Below, piece by piece: positions 54,350-63,173 of a DNA stretch of 64,000 nt. How positions within the stretch are numbered: position 1 is the first letter of the stretch; each line of letters begins with the position of its first letter. Under the pieces are notes generated by a model, which saw only the letters and a program-made list of their open reading frames with translations, had not been told where the DNA came from and ran no database searches. Location: NCBI RefSeq assembly GCF_003012345.1, contig NZ_PVRV01000015.1, positions 124,001 through 188,000 of the forward strand. The letters run 5' to 3'. Origin of the DNA: Phytohalomonas tamaricis. GTDB lineage: Bacteria; Pseudomonadota; Gammaproteobacteria; Pseudomonadales; Halomonadaceae. A program made the position numbers and the translations under genes.

Positions 54350-54627
54350 CGTCACGAGCCTTGAAGTAAGTCAAAGTGCCCGGCAATCGGATCGCGCAGG
54401 CACGTCGATGTGTCACTATCTAACCAGGGCGGGTTGCTTGGGATCGAACGTCCCTCGGCTGTCGACGTCGATGACGGGAAAGACAACAGACCGTCGACAA
54501 TTGCCTTGATGACATCCTCTCTTAAAAAACTTCACGATCGTTCCTCTTGCGCGGACTCGAAGATGCGGGACAAATGCAATCGATTGAAATAACAGCAGAC
54601 TAGGCAGAAGGATATGCGCCCTCAGAC

Positions 54628-54645
54628 TTGTAATACATCATACAA
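54628..54645. promoter_or_regulatory. Operator candidate upstream of the regulator-ALDH unit
   Basis: TTGTAATACATCATACAA, an imperfect palindrome with TTGTA and TACAA arms. Bases 54631-54645 are identical to 59091-59105 upstream of kdgD and in the same orientation relative to the genes. It sits about 280 bases before the regulator ATG. Likely site of the FadR-family protein encoded next door (inference). Confidence 0.6.
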
Positions 54646-54785
54646 ACCAAGATAGGAGTTATCCTAGATCGATACAATACCAACGATAGTTGATACGACT
54701 AAAAGGTAATGGGTATATGGAAAACCCATTTAAGAAGTTGAAGTGAGCCACTTTGACGCTTCGAGCGCTTATATCGAAAGATAGA

Positions 54786-54824
54786 AAGACGCCGCAACCG
54801 TCTGAATGACAGTTTCAGCGTCTT
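54786..54824 (-). terminator. Intrinsic terminator after the second TTT operon
   Basis: On the minus strand AAGACGC pairs with GCGTCTT, enclosing an inner AACTGTC/GACGGTT stem; followed by TCTATCTTTCG. Located 15 bases after the tctA stop. Confidence 0.75.
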
Positions 54825-54838
54825 GGCTAAAAGATGAC

Positions 54839-56365
54839 TTAGGCTGGTGGAGCGCCGAGGCCATTATTCTTTGGCTTGCGAATCACCATGAAGTAGAAGA
54901 ACACCATCGTCAGCGCGATAAAGAACAGGCTGTCTGGGCTGGTCAAAAAGATCAGCGGGTTGCCGTCATTGATGGAGAGCGAGCGGCGGCAGTACTCCTC
55001 CAGACTTGGGCCAAGCACGAAGCCAAGCAGCAGGCAGACGGTCGGATACTTCTGCTTGCGCAGGAAGTAGGCCAGCACGCCGAAGACCAGCGCCAGCGCC
55101 ATCTGGAACGTGGAGTAGGTCGCCACGTAACTGCCCACCAGGGCGACGATGGCGATGCTTGAATAGAGCACGTCGCGGCGGATCGAGACGATCCTGAGAA
55201 AGTAGGGGCCAAGCAGGTAGAGCGTCAGCGGGATCAGAATCAGCGCGCTGACGAACAGCGAGGCGAACATCGGTGCGATCAGACCGAGCTGCTGGGTCAT
55301 GAACTGCGGGCCGGGTTGCAGCCCGTTGATGACCAGCACGCCGAGCACGATTGCGGTCGTCGGATCGCCGGGGATGCCGAACGTCAGCATGGGGACGAAG
55401 GCACCGCCGCACATCGAGTTGTTGGCGCATTCTGCCGCCGCGATCCCTTCCGGGTTGCCCTTGCCGTAACGCTCCGGATGCTTGGACGATCGCATCGATT
55501 CCGCGTAGGAGACGAAGGCCGCCATGGAGCCGCCGGCGCCGGGCAGAATTCCCACTGCATAACCGATGACCGTGCTTTTCAGATAGCGCATCACGCCGAT
55601 TTCCCGAACTTCCGACAGCGGCGGGATGAAATCGCGCCGACGCACCTTGGCCGCCTGGATCTTGCTGGGGTCGACGGTTCGGCTGCTGCGACTGTCGGCC
55701 TGGACCAGTAGCTCGCTGATGGCAAAGGTACCGATGATCAACGGCATCATGTCGATACCCTGGACCAGTACGCTGGTGCCGAAGGTAAAGCGAGCCAGCG
55801 GCTGCACCACGTCGATGCCGATGGTGGCGATCATGACGCCGAATAGCGTGGCGATCATGCCTTTGGTGATCGATCCCCGCTGGGAGATGATGATCACGAT
55901 CAGCGCAAATGCGATCAGCGAGAACTTGCCCGGCGTGCGGATCAACAAGGCGACGTCGGCTGCCAGTGGTGCCATGACCATCAGCAGCAGCGCACCCAGC
56001 GAGCCGCCGATCATCGAACCCAATGCGGCATGGCCGAGCGCCTTGGCGCCCTCGCCGCGTTGCTGCATCGGGTAGCCTTCCAGCGCGGTCATCATCGACG
56101 ACGGTGCGCCGGGAATGTTGATGGTCGTCGCGGTAATGCTGCCGCTGCACATTCCGGCCATGAAGATACTGGCGCAGGCCACCAGTGCCGTGGTGACGTC
56201 GAGGCTGTAGGTCAACGGCAGCAGCAAGGCGATGGCCAGCACCGACGTGAGGCCCGGCACGGCGCCGAAAAAGGTGCCGATCAGAAAGCCGCCAACCATG
56301 TAGAGCAGGGTTTCGGGATTGGCGAGGGCGGCGAAACCACCCAGCAGTCCAGTGATCGAGTCCAT
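54839..56365 (-). CDS. tctA: TTT-family large permease TctA (second system)
   Basis: 508 residues from ATG 56365 (GGAG nine bases ahead); another ATG at 56371 overlaps the tctB stop. About 12 membrane segments with the family blocks FFGAVPGLTSVLAIALLLPLTYSL, ATTINIPGAPSSMMTALEGYPMQQRG, GILPGAGGSMAAFVSYAESMR and LTFGIPGDPTTAIVLGVLV. Channel subunit of a transporter whose substrate is, from context, a sugar diacid such as glucarate or galactarate or a close relative. Confidence 0.95.
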   Translation of the reverse strand: MDSITGLLGGFAALANPETLLYMVGGFLIGTFFGAVPGLTSVLAIALLLPLTYSLDVTTALVACASIFMAGMCSGSITATTINIPGAPSSMMTALEGYPMQQRGEGAKALGHAALGSMIGGSLGALLLMVMAPLAADVALLIRTPGKFSLIAFALIVIIISQRGSITKGMIATLFGVMIATIGIDVVQPLARFTFGTSVLVQGIDMMPLIIGTFAISELLVQADSRSSRTVDPSKIQAAKVRRRDFIPPLSEVREIGVMRYLKSTVIGYAVGILPGAGGSMAAFVSYAESMRSSKHPERYGKGNPEGIAAAECANNSMCGGAFVPMLTFGIPGDPTTAIVLGVLVINGLQPGPQFMTQQLGLIAPMFASLFVSALILIPLTLYLLGPYFLRIVSIRRDVLYSSIAIVALVGSYVATYSTFQMALALVFGVLAYFLRKQKYPTVCLLLGFVLGPSLEEYCRRSLSINDGNPLIFLTSPDSLFFIALTMVFFYFMVIRKPKNNGLGAPPA

Positions 56366-56367
56366 GA

Positions 56368-56916
56368 TCATTGACTCCAGAGGGTGGGCAGACGGACCTG
56401 AAAGACGACCTCGAACAGCAGATAGCCGGCGATAGTGATGACGACCGCGGCGATCAGCCTGGACAGCCATTTCTGCCTGAATCCGCCGCCAAACAGACAG
56501 CAGAGCAGCAGTACGTAGACGAACGTCGACACGAAGTAGCCGATCAGGTCGAACGCCAGCAGATAGCCTGCCGTCAGCAAAATGACGCCGATTGCGCCGA
56601 GAGACAGCCCGGCATACTGTTTGCCCGATGGAATTTCATCATCGCCTTCGGCGTTGGCGATCGTCTCTTCCGCAGCCGCTTTGGCCCTGCCACGAAGTGC
56701 GTGCACCATGGCGCAGATCAGCGCGATCAGCATGACGATGGCAGTGGCCATGGGAAAGAAAGACGCGGTCATGTTGCCGTCTTTCATCGGGGGGCCGAGC
56801 TGGATCGCGGAGATCAGGTAGACGACGGTAATGATCGCCAGCGCCGCCGGTACGTAGAACTCGCCACCTAGAGCAAAGCGCCGGGATGACCGTTGGGGTA
56901 GCTGTTTAGATGACAT
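56368..56916 (-). CDS. tctB: TTT-family small permease TctB (second system)
   Basis: 182 residues from ATG 56916 (AAGGTG five bases ahead). Four membrane segments in the TctB pattern (ALAIITVVYLISAIQLGPP, FFPMATAIVMLIALICAMVH, LGAIGVILLTAGYLLAFDLIGYFVSTFVYVLLLCCLFG, LIAAVVITIAGYLLFEVVF) with an acidic loop in the middle. Sits between tctC (86 bases) and tctA. Confidence 0.9.
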   Translation of the reverse strand: MSSKQLPQRSSRRFALGGEFYVPAALAIITVVYLISAIQLGPPMKDGNMTASFFPMATAIVMLIALICAMVHALRGRAKAAAEETIANAEGDDEIPSGKQYAGLSLGAIGVILLTAGYLLAFDLIGYFVSTFVYVLLLCCLFGGGFRQKWLSRLIAAVVITIAGYLLFEVVFQVRLPTLWSQ

Positions 56917-57002
56917 GAGGCACCTTTGGCAACAACGCTGCGCCATTGCGCCATGTTGATAGCATGGCGCAGTGTATGTAGGGATGATCGAGCGTGGGTG
57001 AA

Positions 57003-57983
57003 TTATTTCTCCAGTACGCCCTTGTCGACCAGGTCATCCATGGTGCTGAAGAGCTGCTGTTGAATGTCACTCGTCCACTGGGTAACGTCGTCAGCGCCGA
57101 GCCAGGCGGGTGTGACGCCGATCTGCTTCAGCCACTGCTGGAATTCATCGCTCTCGTAGGCTTTGTGGTAGGTGGTTTCCAGCTTTTCGATAACCTGATC
57201 CGGCGTACGGGCCGGGGCGACCATAATAATGAAGCTGCCCATCTGCAGATCCAGACCGGTATCGGTCTCGGTCACAGGCGGTACGTCGGGAAAGCCCGCG
57301 TTCTGGGTATCGGAAAATTCAACCAGACCGCGGGCCTGACCGGATTCAATCAGCGGAGCTAGATCACCAAGGCTAGTGACGACGGCATCGACTTCGCCGT
57401 TGAGCAGAGCTTCCTTCTGCGAAGCCGCGCTATTGTTGTAGGAAACGATCTTGAACTTGGCGCCGGTCTGTTCCTGGAGTTGCAGCAACGTCAAGTGGGT
57501 TCTGGCGCCCATATTCTGAATGCCGACGCGAACGCTATCGGGCTTTTCCTTAGCGGCGGTGATTAGATCATCCAGTGTTTTATAGGAAGAGCTTTCCGGC
57601 ACAGTAATCGCATCGGCTTCACTGGTGATGCGGGCGATCATGCTCATCTTGTCCATGTTGAAGCCGGGCAGCATGTTCTTCCACGGAATCGTGATGATGC
57701 TGTCGTAGGTGATCGCCGCAATAGTTTGCCCATCCGGACGGGCTTTCATCAGCTGGAGCAGGCCGGTTGCCGTCATTCCGCCTTCGACATTCTCGACATA
57801 CATAGAGACAGGCAGCGATTCTTCGGCAATGTTGGAGATCTTGCGCACGATGGCGTCGGTGCCACCGCCGGCGGCCGCAGGCACGATGACGCGAATATCA
57901 CGATTGGGGAAATCGGCATAGGCGGCGCTGGCGGCGAGTGTCGCCAGGCAGGCGATTCCCAGGAGTGTCTTTTTGAGTTTCAT
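57003..57983 (-). CDS. tctC: TctC-type solute-binding protein (second system)
   Basis: 326 residues; signal peptide MKLKKTLLGIACLATLAASAAYA. TctC/Bug fold: FPNRDIRVIVPAAAGGGTDAIVRKIS (about 25-50), VENVEGGMTATGLLQL, and VRVGIQNMGARTHLTLLQLQ. AAGGGA precedes the ATG. It differs from the first system's TctC in lacking the paired Cys, so a different ligand is expected. 128 bases after kdgD on the same strand. Confidence 0.93.
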   Translation of the reverse strand: MKLKKTLLGIACLATLAASAAYADFPNRDIRVIVPAAAGGGTDAIVRKISNIAEESLPVSMYVENVEGGMTATGLLQLMKARPDGQTIAAITYDSIITIPWKNMLPGFNMDKMSMIARITSEADAITVPESSSYKTLDDLITAAKEKPDSVRVGIQNMGARTHLTLLQLQEQTGAKFKIVSYNNSAASQKEALLNGEVDAVVTSLGDLAPLIESGQARGLVEFSDTQNAGFPDVPPVTETDTGLDLQMGSFIIMVAPARTPDQVIEKLETTYHKAYESDEFQQWLKQIGVTPAWLGADDVTQWTSDIQQQLFSTMDDLVDKGVLEK

Positions 57984-58111
57984 GGCATGTCCCTTACTGA
58001 ATAGAGTGTCGTCTGATGGTTGCCTTGCCGGAAGTCTTCGTAACGACGAGTGAGCGGTTTTAGAGTTGTTATTCGGGAAGGCACTGCGATCTCAAGCTTC
58101 AACACGTAACT

Positions 58112-59029
58112 TTATAGCGATTGGGCCTTGTCGATGAGCGCCTTGAGCTGCTCCTGCTCGGTCGCGTTCGGCATTTCTAGCGGTGCCCTCACTGCGCCTG
58201 CAGGCCTGCCTATCAATTCCGCGCCCGCCTTGATCAGGCTGACCGCATAGCCTTTTTTGTGGTCACGCAGGTTGACGAAGGGAATGAAGAACTCGTTAGT
58301 GATTGTCTTGACGGTGGCCGAGTCGCCCTGACGCAGGGCCTTGTAGAACGTCACCGCCATGTCCGGCACGAAGTTGAACACCGCCGAAGAATAGGTATTC
58401 ACGCCGATCGACAGGTAGGCCTCGGCGAAGATTTCCGCGGTGGGCACGCCGCCCACGTAGGCTAGGCGGTCGCCCAATGTCTTGATAATCTTGTTGAGAA
58501 GCTGAATGTCGCCCTTGCCGTCCTTCAGACCGATCAGGTTGGGGCAGGCATCGGCGAGCTGCTGGACCGCGTCGGCCTCGAGCACGCCATTGCCACGGTT
58601 GTAATAGATCACGTTGATCTTGGTTGAGTCACAGATCTGGCGCGCATACTCGACCAGGCCTTCCTGCGGGCATTCCGTCAAGTAAGGCGGCATCAGCAAT
58701 ATGCCGTCGGCGCCGGCGTCCTCGGCCATGCGGGCATAGGCCTTTCCTGCTTCCACACTCAGTCCGGCGCTGGCAATGACCGGCAGCTTGCCGCCCACTG
58801 TTTCCACAGCCAGGGTCACGATTTCACGATATTCATCTAGGGTAAGGTTGAAGAATTCCCCGGTACCCCCGGCGACGAACACTGCCGTAATGTCGTGACT
58901 GACAAACCATTCAAGGCGTTGACGATAGCTTTCCCGATCGAAGTTGCCATGGCTATCAAAGTCAGTGATGGGAAACGAAAGTAATCCATCACCGATGGCC
59001 GCCACTGTTTGTTCTTTTGAAAAGTTCAC
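58112..59029 (-). CDS. kdgD: 5-dehydro-4-deoxyglucarate dehydratase (KdgD)
   Basis: 305 residues from GTG 59029 (GAGGG seven bases ahead). DapA-type aldolase fold with KdgD-specific start IGDGLLSFPITDFDSHGNFD. Schiff-base Lys in LIGLKDGKGDIQ (about 186), Tyr in INVIYYNRGNGV, and GGTGEFFNLT. Dehydrates and decarboxylates 5-dehydro-4-deoxy-D-glucarate to 2,5-dioxovalerate, CO2 and water. First gene of the unit that continues into tctCBA. Glucarate or galactarate dehydratase genes are not in the window. Confidence 0.92.
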   Translation of the reverse strand: MNFSKEQTVAAIGDGLLSFPITDFDSHGNFDRESYRQRLEWFVSHDITAVFVAGGTGEFFNLTLDEYREIVTLAVETVGGKLPVIASAGLSVEAGKAYARMAEDAGADGILLMPPYLTECPQEGLVEYARQICDSTKINVIYYNRGNGVLEADAVQQLADACPNLIGLKDGKGDIQLLNKIIKTLGDRLAYVGGVPTAEIFAEAYLSIGVNTYSSAVFNFVPDMAVTFYKALRQGDSATVKTITNEFFIPFVNLRDHKKGYAVSLIKAGAELIGRPAGAVRAPLEMPNATEQEQLKALIDKAQSL

Positions 59030-59389
59030 TCGTCATCCCTCGCGTCGTCACTGATAAAAAGCCGATTCAAGCGTGCCGTGTAATATTAGATAATACATCA
59101 TACAACTAACGGTAAGAGCTAACCGGGCCTGCCACAAGCCAGACCATGGTGGCATCTACCAAAGGCGCAGGGCGACCTGCCGAGAATGTCGTTATCTCTA
59201 GCGGAACTGCACTATTAAATGCAGTGCGGAAGACCATTCTGATGAAGAAGATGTGGCGTGGCATGCAAAACGGCGGGCATCGGCGCGGAGAAAGTAACGT
59301 TTTTCGTGTCCGACCGCGGCCAGTACCCGATCAAACGACAACTGCGAATCCGATCAAACTAGCCGAGTGCAGGCGCAGGTATCAACGGA
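59030..59389. other. Promoter region of kdgD and gap to the next gene
   Basis: 360 bases. Holds the operator candidate at 59091-59105. A plus-strand frame (59146-59451) overlaps the next gene and has no recognisable features. A 6-bp hairpin ACTGCA-8-TGCAGT lies at 59206-59225. Nothing else seen. Confidence 0.5.
59091..59105. promoter_or_regulatory. Operator candidate upstream of kdgD
   Basis: TAATACATCATACAA, identical to 54631-54645 and 62 bases before the kdgD start. Probable binding site of the FadR-family regulator at 53561-54349. Confidence 0.6.
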
Positions 59390-59668
59390 TCAATCTTCAT
59401 CCTGATGCTTCTTATCTTCACGGGCGCGCTGCATCTGTTCGTCCAGATTGAGCCGCTTTCGGTCGGAAGGGCGGAGCATCACGACACGCTCCTCATCAAT
59501 GATACACAGGCGCGGTTTTACAGAAATCTGCAACAGCTCCCACGCCTTGTTCTCTTCCTCGATCAAGGCAAGAAGGTTGTCATAAAGGCGCTTTCGCACC
59601 CAGGGAGGCATTTCCTGCGGTTTATGGTGCAAACGCACTCGCTTGAATAGGCCCTTGAATATTTTCAT
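59390..59668 (-). CDS. Uncharacterised 92-residue charged protein
   Basis: Starts MKIFKGLFKRVRLHHKPQEM and is rich in Lys, Arg, Glu and Asp, with likely helices and an acidic tail (REDKKHQDED). No signal peptide. It starts eight bases beyond the stop of the membrane-protein gene at 59676, so the two are very likely co-transcribed. Not recognised. Confidence 0.65.
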   Translation of the reverse strand: MKIFKGLFKRVRLHHKPQEMPPWVRKRLYDNLLALIEEENKAWELLQISVKPRLCIIDEERVVMLRPSDRKRLNLDEQMQRAREDKKHQDED

Positions 59669-59675
59669 GAGGACA

Positions 59676-60194
59676 TCACTGCTGAAAGGGTAAGAGAGCA
59701 AACGCGACCACGATCAGACCCAGCGAAAAAAGAATCAGATGCAGCCCTTGGGTGCGGTCTCTTGCCGCCTGTTCATTGGCGGCGAAATACCATCGATACG
59801 CTACATCATAGCTGCCCGATAACATGTCCTGCATCTGGTCGGCAATCGCCTCGTTATCATTGTTGCCTTGCTCGCGAAGACGCTTTTCTACCTCGACCAG
59901 CTCGCGCAGGTCGGGCGGGTCAACATAGATGACGCCGCGCTCAAGGCCGATGATGAAAGCGGCTCCGCTCAGCAACAGCACGACGCTTAAAAAGAACAGC
60001 AAGGTGATGATGAAATTGACCGGATAGGCCCAGCTTTCCACGTTGAGTTGGGTCGCCAGCGTCGAGAGGTTGAAGACGGTAAAGGCCAGCGCGGATACCG
60101 GTGTCGCCACGCTGCCACGAATCTGCTCGCGTCGGTCACGCTGCGATTGATAAAGCTCACGCATCACTTCGAACCGCAACCTTATCGGATCCAC
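59676..60194 (-). CDS. Uncharacterised membrane protein with three predicted helices
   Basis: 172 residues. A charged N-terminus (MDPIRLRFEVMRELYQSQRDRREQ) precedes two membrane helices (about 30-45 and 57-85), then a soluble stretch of about 65 residues (VDPPDLRELVEVEKRLREQ...) and a last helix (LHLILFSLGLIVVAFALLPF). No family recognised. Pair with the small charged protein behind it. Confidence 0.75.
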   Translation of the reverse strand: MDPIRLRFEVMRELYQSQRDRREQIRGSVATPVSALAFTVFNLSTLATQLNVESWAYPVNFIITLLFFLSVVLLLSGAAFIIGLERGVIYVDPPDLRELVEVEKRLREQGNNDNEAIADQMQDMLSGSYDVAYRWYFAANEQAARDRTQGLHLILFSLGLIVVAFALLPFQQ

Positions 60195-60318
60195 TAGCGT
60201 CCTCCCCTACGGCCAAACAAAACCATCATGGCAAATAACGTAGGAACGGTGCCACGATTCTTCAAGATAGCGCTGGCCCCATTGCCGCCCGCCCCATACA
60301 GCCCTTGCCCAGGAAGTC

Positions 60319-61242
60319 TCATCTCCGCAGCCGATTATGAATGGCAGTGGCGGCAATCGATGCCTGACCGGTGGCAACGGTCAGCTGGTTCAAGCGATTG
60401 CTCAGATCGCCGATGGCATAGAGCCCTTCGATGCCGGTCTGCATGTGGTCATCAACGACAAGATAGCCGCCCTCATCGTGTCGTACGCCCAATCCAGCGG
60501 CAAGATCGTTGCGCACGCGTGTGCCCAGCGCGCAATAGAGCGCATCAAAGGCTTCATCGCGGCCGTCTGTCATCTCGATATGGACGGCGCCCTGCTCATC
60601 GGCGTAGGCCCGCCTTCCCTGTCCGACAAATACCTCGATGTCTTCGCGTTCTAGCTGCGCCATTGCCTTGGGCGTAAGCCCGAGATCACCCTCGACCCCG
60701 ACCAGGACCAGATTGGTGCTGTAATTTTTCATGAACAGCGCTTCTCTGACGCCGTGCTCGCCATAAGTAACAATGCCGATCCGCGTGTCGGTGCACTCGA
60801 AGCCATCGCAAATTGGGCAGTAATGCACCAGGCGCTTCTCTTTTAACGCCTCGATGCCCTCAAGCACCGGGTCGACATCGACTACGCCGGTCGCCAGCAG
60901 CACGATCTGCGCCTCAATCGTCTCAGTTGGCTGGCCGTCGCTGGATGCCAGCTCGGCGATAAAATGGCCGTCGGCGGCACGCTGTAAATTCGTTACGGTG
61001 CCCGGCGTCACGCTGCCGTCATTGGCGACGAGCTGTTCATTAAGCAGATCCAGCAGCTCGAAGCCGGTAATCCCTTCCGGGAAGCCGGGATAGTTATGCG
61101 AGCGCGGTATCAGCGCCGCCCGAGGGGCACCGGCATCGACAATACGCACCTGACGGAAAAAACGGCGCAGATTAATGCCCGCCGTAAGACCGGCGGGCCC
61201 GGCACCGATAATCAGACAATCGAGAACGTCCCTGTTGCTCAT
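60319..61242 (-). CDS. Thioredoxin reductase-like FAD/NAD(P) oxidoreductase
   Basis: 307 residues. FAD-binding IIGAGPAGLTAGINLRR at the start, a redox-type C-P-I-C in HYCPICDGFECTD (about 139-152, the place of the C-A-T-C of thioredoxin reductase), and the end motif GLYAIGDLSNRLNQLTVATGQASIAA. Not the housekeeping enzyme by sequence; it lies behind vanB and may recycle electrons in aromatic demethylation or act in detoxification (inference). Confidence 0.9.
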   Translation of the reverse strand: MSNRDVLDCLIIGAGPAGLTAGINLRRFFRQVRIVDAGAPRAALIPRSHNYPGFPEGITGFELLDLLNEQLVANDGSVTPGTVTNLQRAADGHFIAELASSDGQPTETIEAQIVLLATGVVDVDPVLEGIEALKEKRLVHYCPICDGFECTDTRIGIVTYGEHGVREALFMKNYSTNLVLVGVEGDLGLTPKAMAQLEREDIEVFVGQGRRAYADEQGAVHIEMTDGRDEAFDALYCALGTRVRNDLAAGLGVRHDEGGYLVVDDHMQTGIEGLYAIGDLSNRLNQLTVATGQASIAATAIHNRLRR

Positions 61243-61303
61243 GCGCCTGCTCCTGCTTGTTGAGTTGATTGCGGCGAGGCGCTGAGCGATGCGTCATGGC
61301 GCG

Positions 61304-62308
61304 TCAGGCAATGCCCTGGCGCGACGTATCGATCACGACTCGTCCTGGTTTTTCGCTGGCATGGATGCGCGACACACAGGCGCACATCTGCCGGCCTTTA
61401 CTCTTTTGCTGCTCACTCAGATACACGTCGCGATGATCGACATCACCTTCGGCATCGAGCACGTCGACCGCACACAGTCCGCATTCGCCGCGCTCACAAT
61501 CGTAAAGCGCTTCGACACCGTGCTCACGCATCGCCTCCAGCAGCGACTGGTTGGCCGGCACGTCAAACTCGACACCGAGATTGCGCACCGAGACGGAAAA
61601 CGGCGTTGACGCGAGGCGACCGCCGTTGGCAAAGGTTTCATAGCGCAGCGACCACACCGGCCGGCCCTGACGCTGCCACTCATCACGCACTGCATCCATC
61701 AGCGACAGCGGGCCACACATGTAGAGTTCACCCTCAGGACCAAGCTTAGCTATCTCGCTGGCAATATCGAGCATCATGCCTGTGTCATTGCTGATCGCTT
61801 CGAGCCGTTCGCCCAGAATCGGCCTGAGCGACTCGGCAAATACCAACTGCTCAGCAGTGCGAGCGGTGTACAGCAGTCGGAACGGTTTGTTGGCCTGAGC
61901 CAGCGCTAGCGCCATGCCGTGGATCGCGGTAATGCCGATCCCACCGGCAATCAGCAGATATTCTGGGCAGGCAAACGACAGCGGGAAGAAATTGGCCGGA
62001 GGTGCGATCGTCACGCTGTCGCCGGCCTTCAACGACCACATGAACTCACTACCGCCACGGCTGTTGGGCACACGTTTGACGGCGATACGGTAGACGCCTT
62101 CCTGTCCCGCATTTTCAAGCAGTGAATAACTGCGAATTTCAGTGGTCGTCCTGATCGGCACCTGGATATCGAGATGCCCACCGGGTGAATAAGCCGCAAG
62201 TGGCGCCTCCGGCTTGAGGTCAAACAGACGAATATCGCTGGCGAGATTCTCGCAGCGTACCACGGTAGCGCTATGCCAGGCGGGCTGGGCATGAATGGAC
62301 GAGGGCAT
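61304..62308 (-). CDS. vanB: VanB-type ferredoxin reductase of a Rieske oxygenase
   Basis: 334 residues from ATG 62308 (AAGGAG eight bases ahead). FMN-binding R-S-Y-S-L in IRSYSLLENAG, NAD-binding GGIGITAIHGMALAL and CGPLSLMDAV, then a C-terminal plant-type [2Fe-2S] ferredoxin with C-x4-C-x2-C in YDCERGECGLCAVDV and the last Cys in GRQMCACVS. Passes electrons from NAD(P)H to the VanA oxygenase. Order on the strand: vanA, regulator, vanB, flavoprotein. Confidence 0.92.
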   Translation of the reverse strand: MPSSIHAQPAWHSATVVRCENLASDIRLFDLKPEAPLAAYSPGGHLDIQVPIRTTTEIRSYSLLENAGQEGVYRIAVKRVPNSRGGSEFMWSLKAGDSVTIAPPANFFPLSFACPEYLLIAGGIGITAIHGMALALAQANKPFRLLYTARTAEQLVFAESLRPILGERLEAISNDTGMMLDIASEIAKLGPEGELYMCGPLSLMDAVRDEWQRQGRPVWSLRYETFANGGRLASTPFSVSVRNLGVEFDVPANQSLLEAMREHGVEALYDCERGECGLCAVDVLDAEGDVDHRDVYLSEQQKSKGRQMCACVSRIHASEKPGRVVIDTSRQGIA

Positions 62309-62402
62309 GGCATGTCTCCTTGTTAAACGCAACACCAGTAATCATCGAAAATATTATTGTTGGTGTAATCAACGCTTGAGCGGGCAGCGGTCGCAGCCTG
62401 CC

Positions 62403-63134
62403 TCACACGGCGCCCAAGCAGGCGCGGATCAACGGCGCGCCCGAGACACGCTCGAGCATGGCGTGATCGCCCAGCGCCACGTCGAGATTGCGCCGCGCGA
62501 TCTGGGCATGCTCGCGGGCGATCTGTTCGGCGCGCGCGCCCTGGCCGGCAGCAATCGCCTCGACCAGGCAGCGGTGCTGATCCTGGGCGATGAACAGAAT
62601 CTCGTGAGAACGTGGCAGCAGCGACTGAGCCATCACGAAGGCGCTGGGCGAGGCGAACGGTAGCGATACGATCCTTGCCAGCGCCTCTTCCAGCGGCTGA
62701 CTGCCGGCCAGCCTGAGAATGGCGTCGTGGAAGCGCTCGTTGAACGTCATGTAGGCGTCGAAGTCGTCGCTGTCGAGGGCGTGCTGAGCAACGACGCGGT
62801 CAAGTGCATCAAGGGTGACATGAAGCGGCTTGAGCGCAGCGGCAGACGGACGGGCCTCCGCCGCGCGCCGCGCCGCCAACCCCTCCAGCGTGCCACGCAC
62901 TTCGATCGCCCCTTGCAGGTAGGCGCGGTCGAAGGCGCGAACCTGATAGCCGCCTTCGGGCGCGGCGATGATCAGCCCTTCGCCTTCAAGGCGCACCAGC
63001 GCCTCGCGCAGCGGCGTGCGTGATACTTCCAGCCGCTTGGCCAGCGCCGGCTCCCACAGCCGTTCATCGGCGGTGAGCGTGCCGCTCAGAATCCATTCAC
63101 GCAGCGTCAATAACGCCTTGAGGCTCTGCTTCAT
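62403..63134 (-). CDS. GntR-family (FCD) regulator, VanR-like
   Basis: 243 residues: winged helix (SGTLTADERLWEPALAKRLEVSRTPLREALVRLEGEGLI) and FCD ligand domain (EVRGTLEGLAARRAAEARPS...HDAILRLAGSQPLEEAL). Sits between vanA and vanB, which is the usual companion of vanillate genes, where VanR represses until vanillate is present. Same strand as both enzymes. Confidence 0.88.
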   Translation of the reverse strand: MKQSLKALLTLREWILSGTLTADERLWEPALAKRLEVSRTPLREALVRLEGEGLIIAAPEGGYQVRAFDRAYLQGAIEVRGTLEGLAARRAAEARPSAAALKPLHVTLDALDRVVAQHALDSDDFDAYMTFNERFHDAILRLAGSQPLEEALARIVSLPFASPSAFVMAQSLLPRSHEILFIAQDQHRCLVEAIAAGQGARAEQIAREHAQIARRNLDVALGDHAMLERVSGAPLIRACLGAV

Positions 63135-63173
63135 TACCGCTCCCCTACCTTCGATGGCTCTCGTTAACGGCGA

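Larger units (their letters stand above)
54350..54838. other. Regulatory intergenic region between gntR-ALDH and the tctA gene
   Basis: 489 bases. Contains the terminator of the upstream TTT operon (54786-54824) and the operator candidate (54628-54645), with the gntR promoter presumably downstream of that. No convincing gene. Confidence 0.6.

Noticed and set aside
54966-56150. 394-codon minus-strand frame inside tctA
   Set aside because: Out-of-frame shadow of the clear TctA protein, with unlikely His/Arg/Ala-rich composition.
59146-59451. 101-codon plus-strand frame upstream of kdgD
   Set aside because: Overlaps the end of the small-protein gene, basic low-complexity composition and no similarity recognised.
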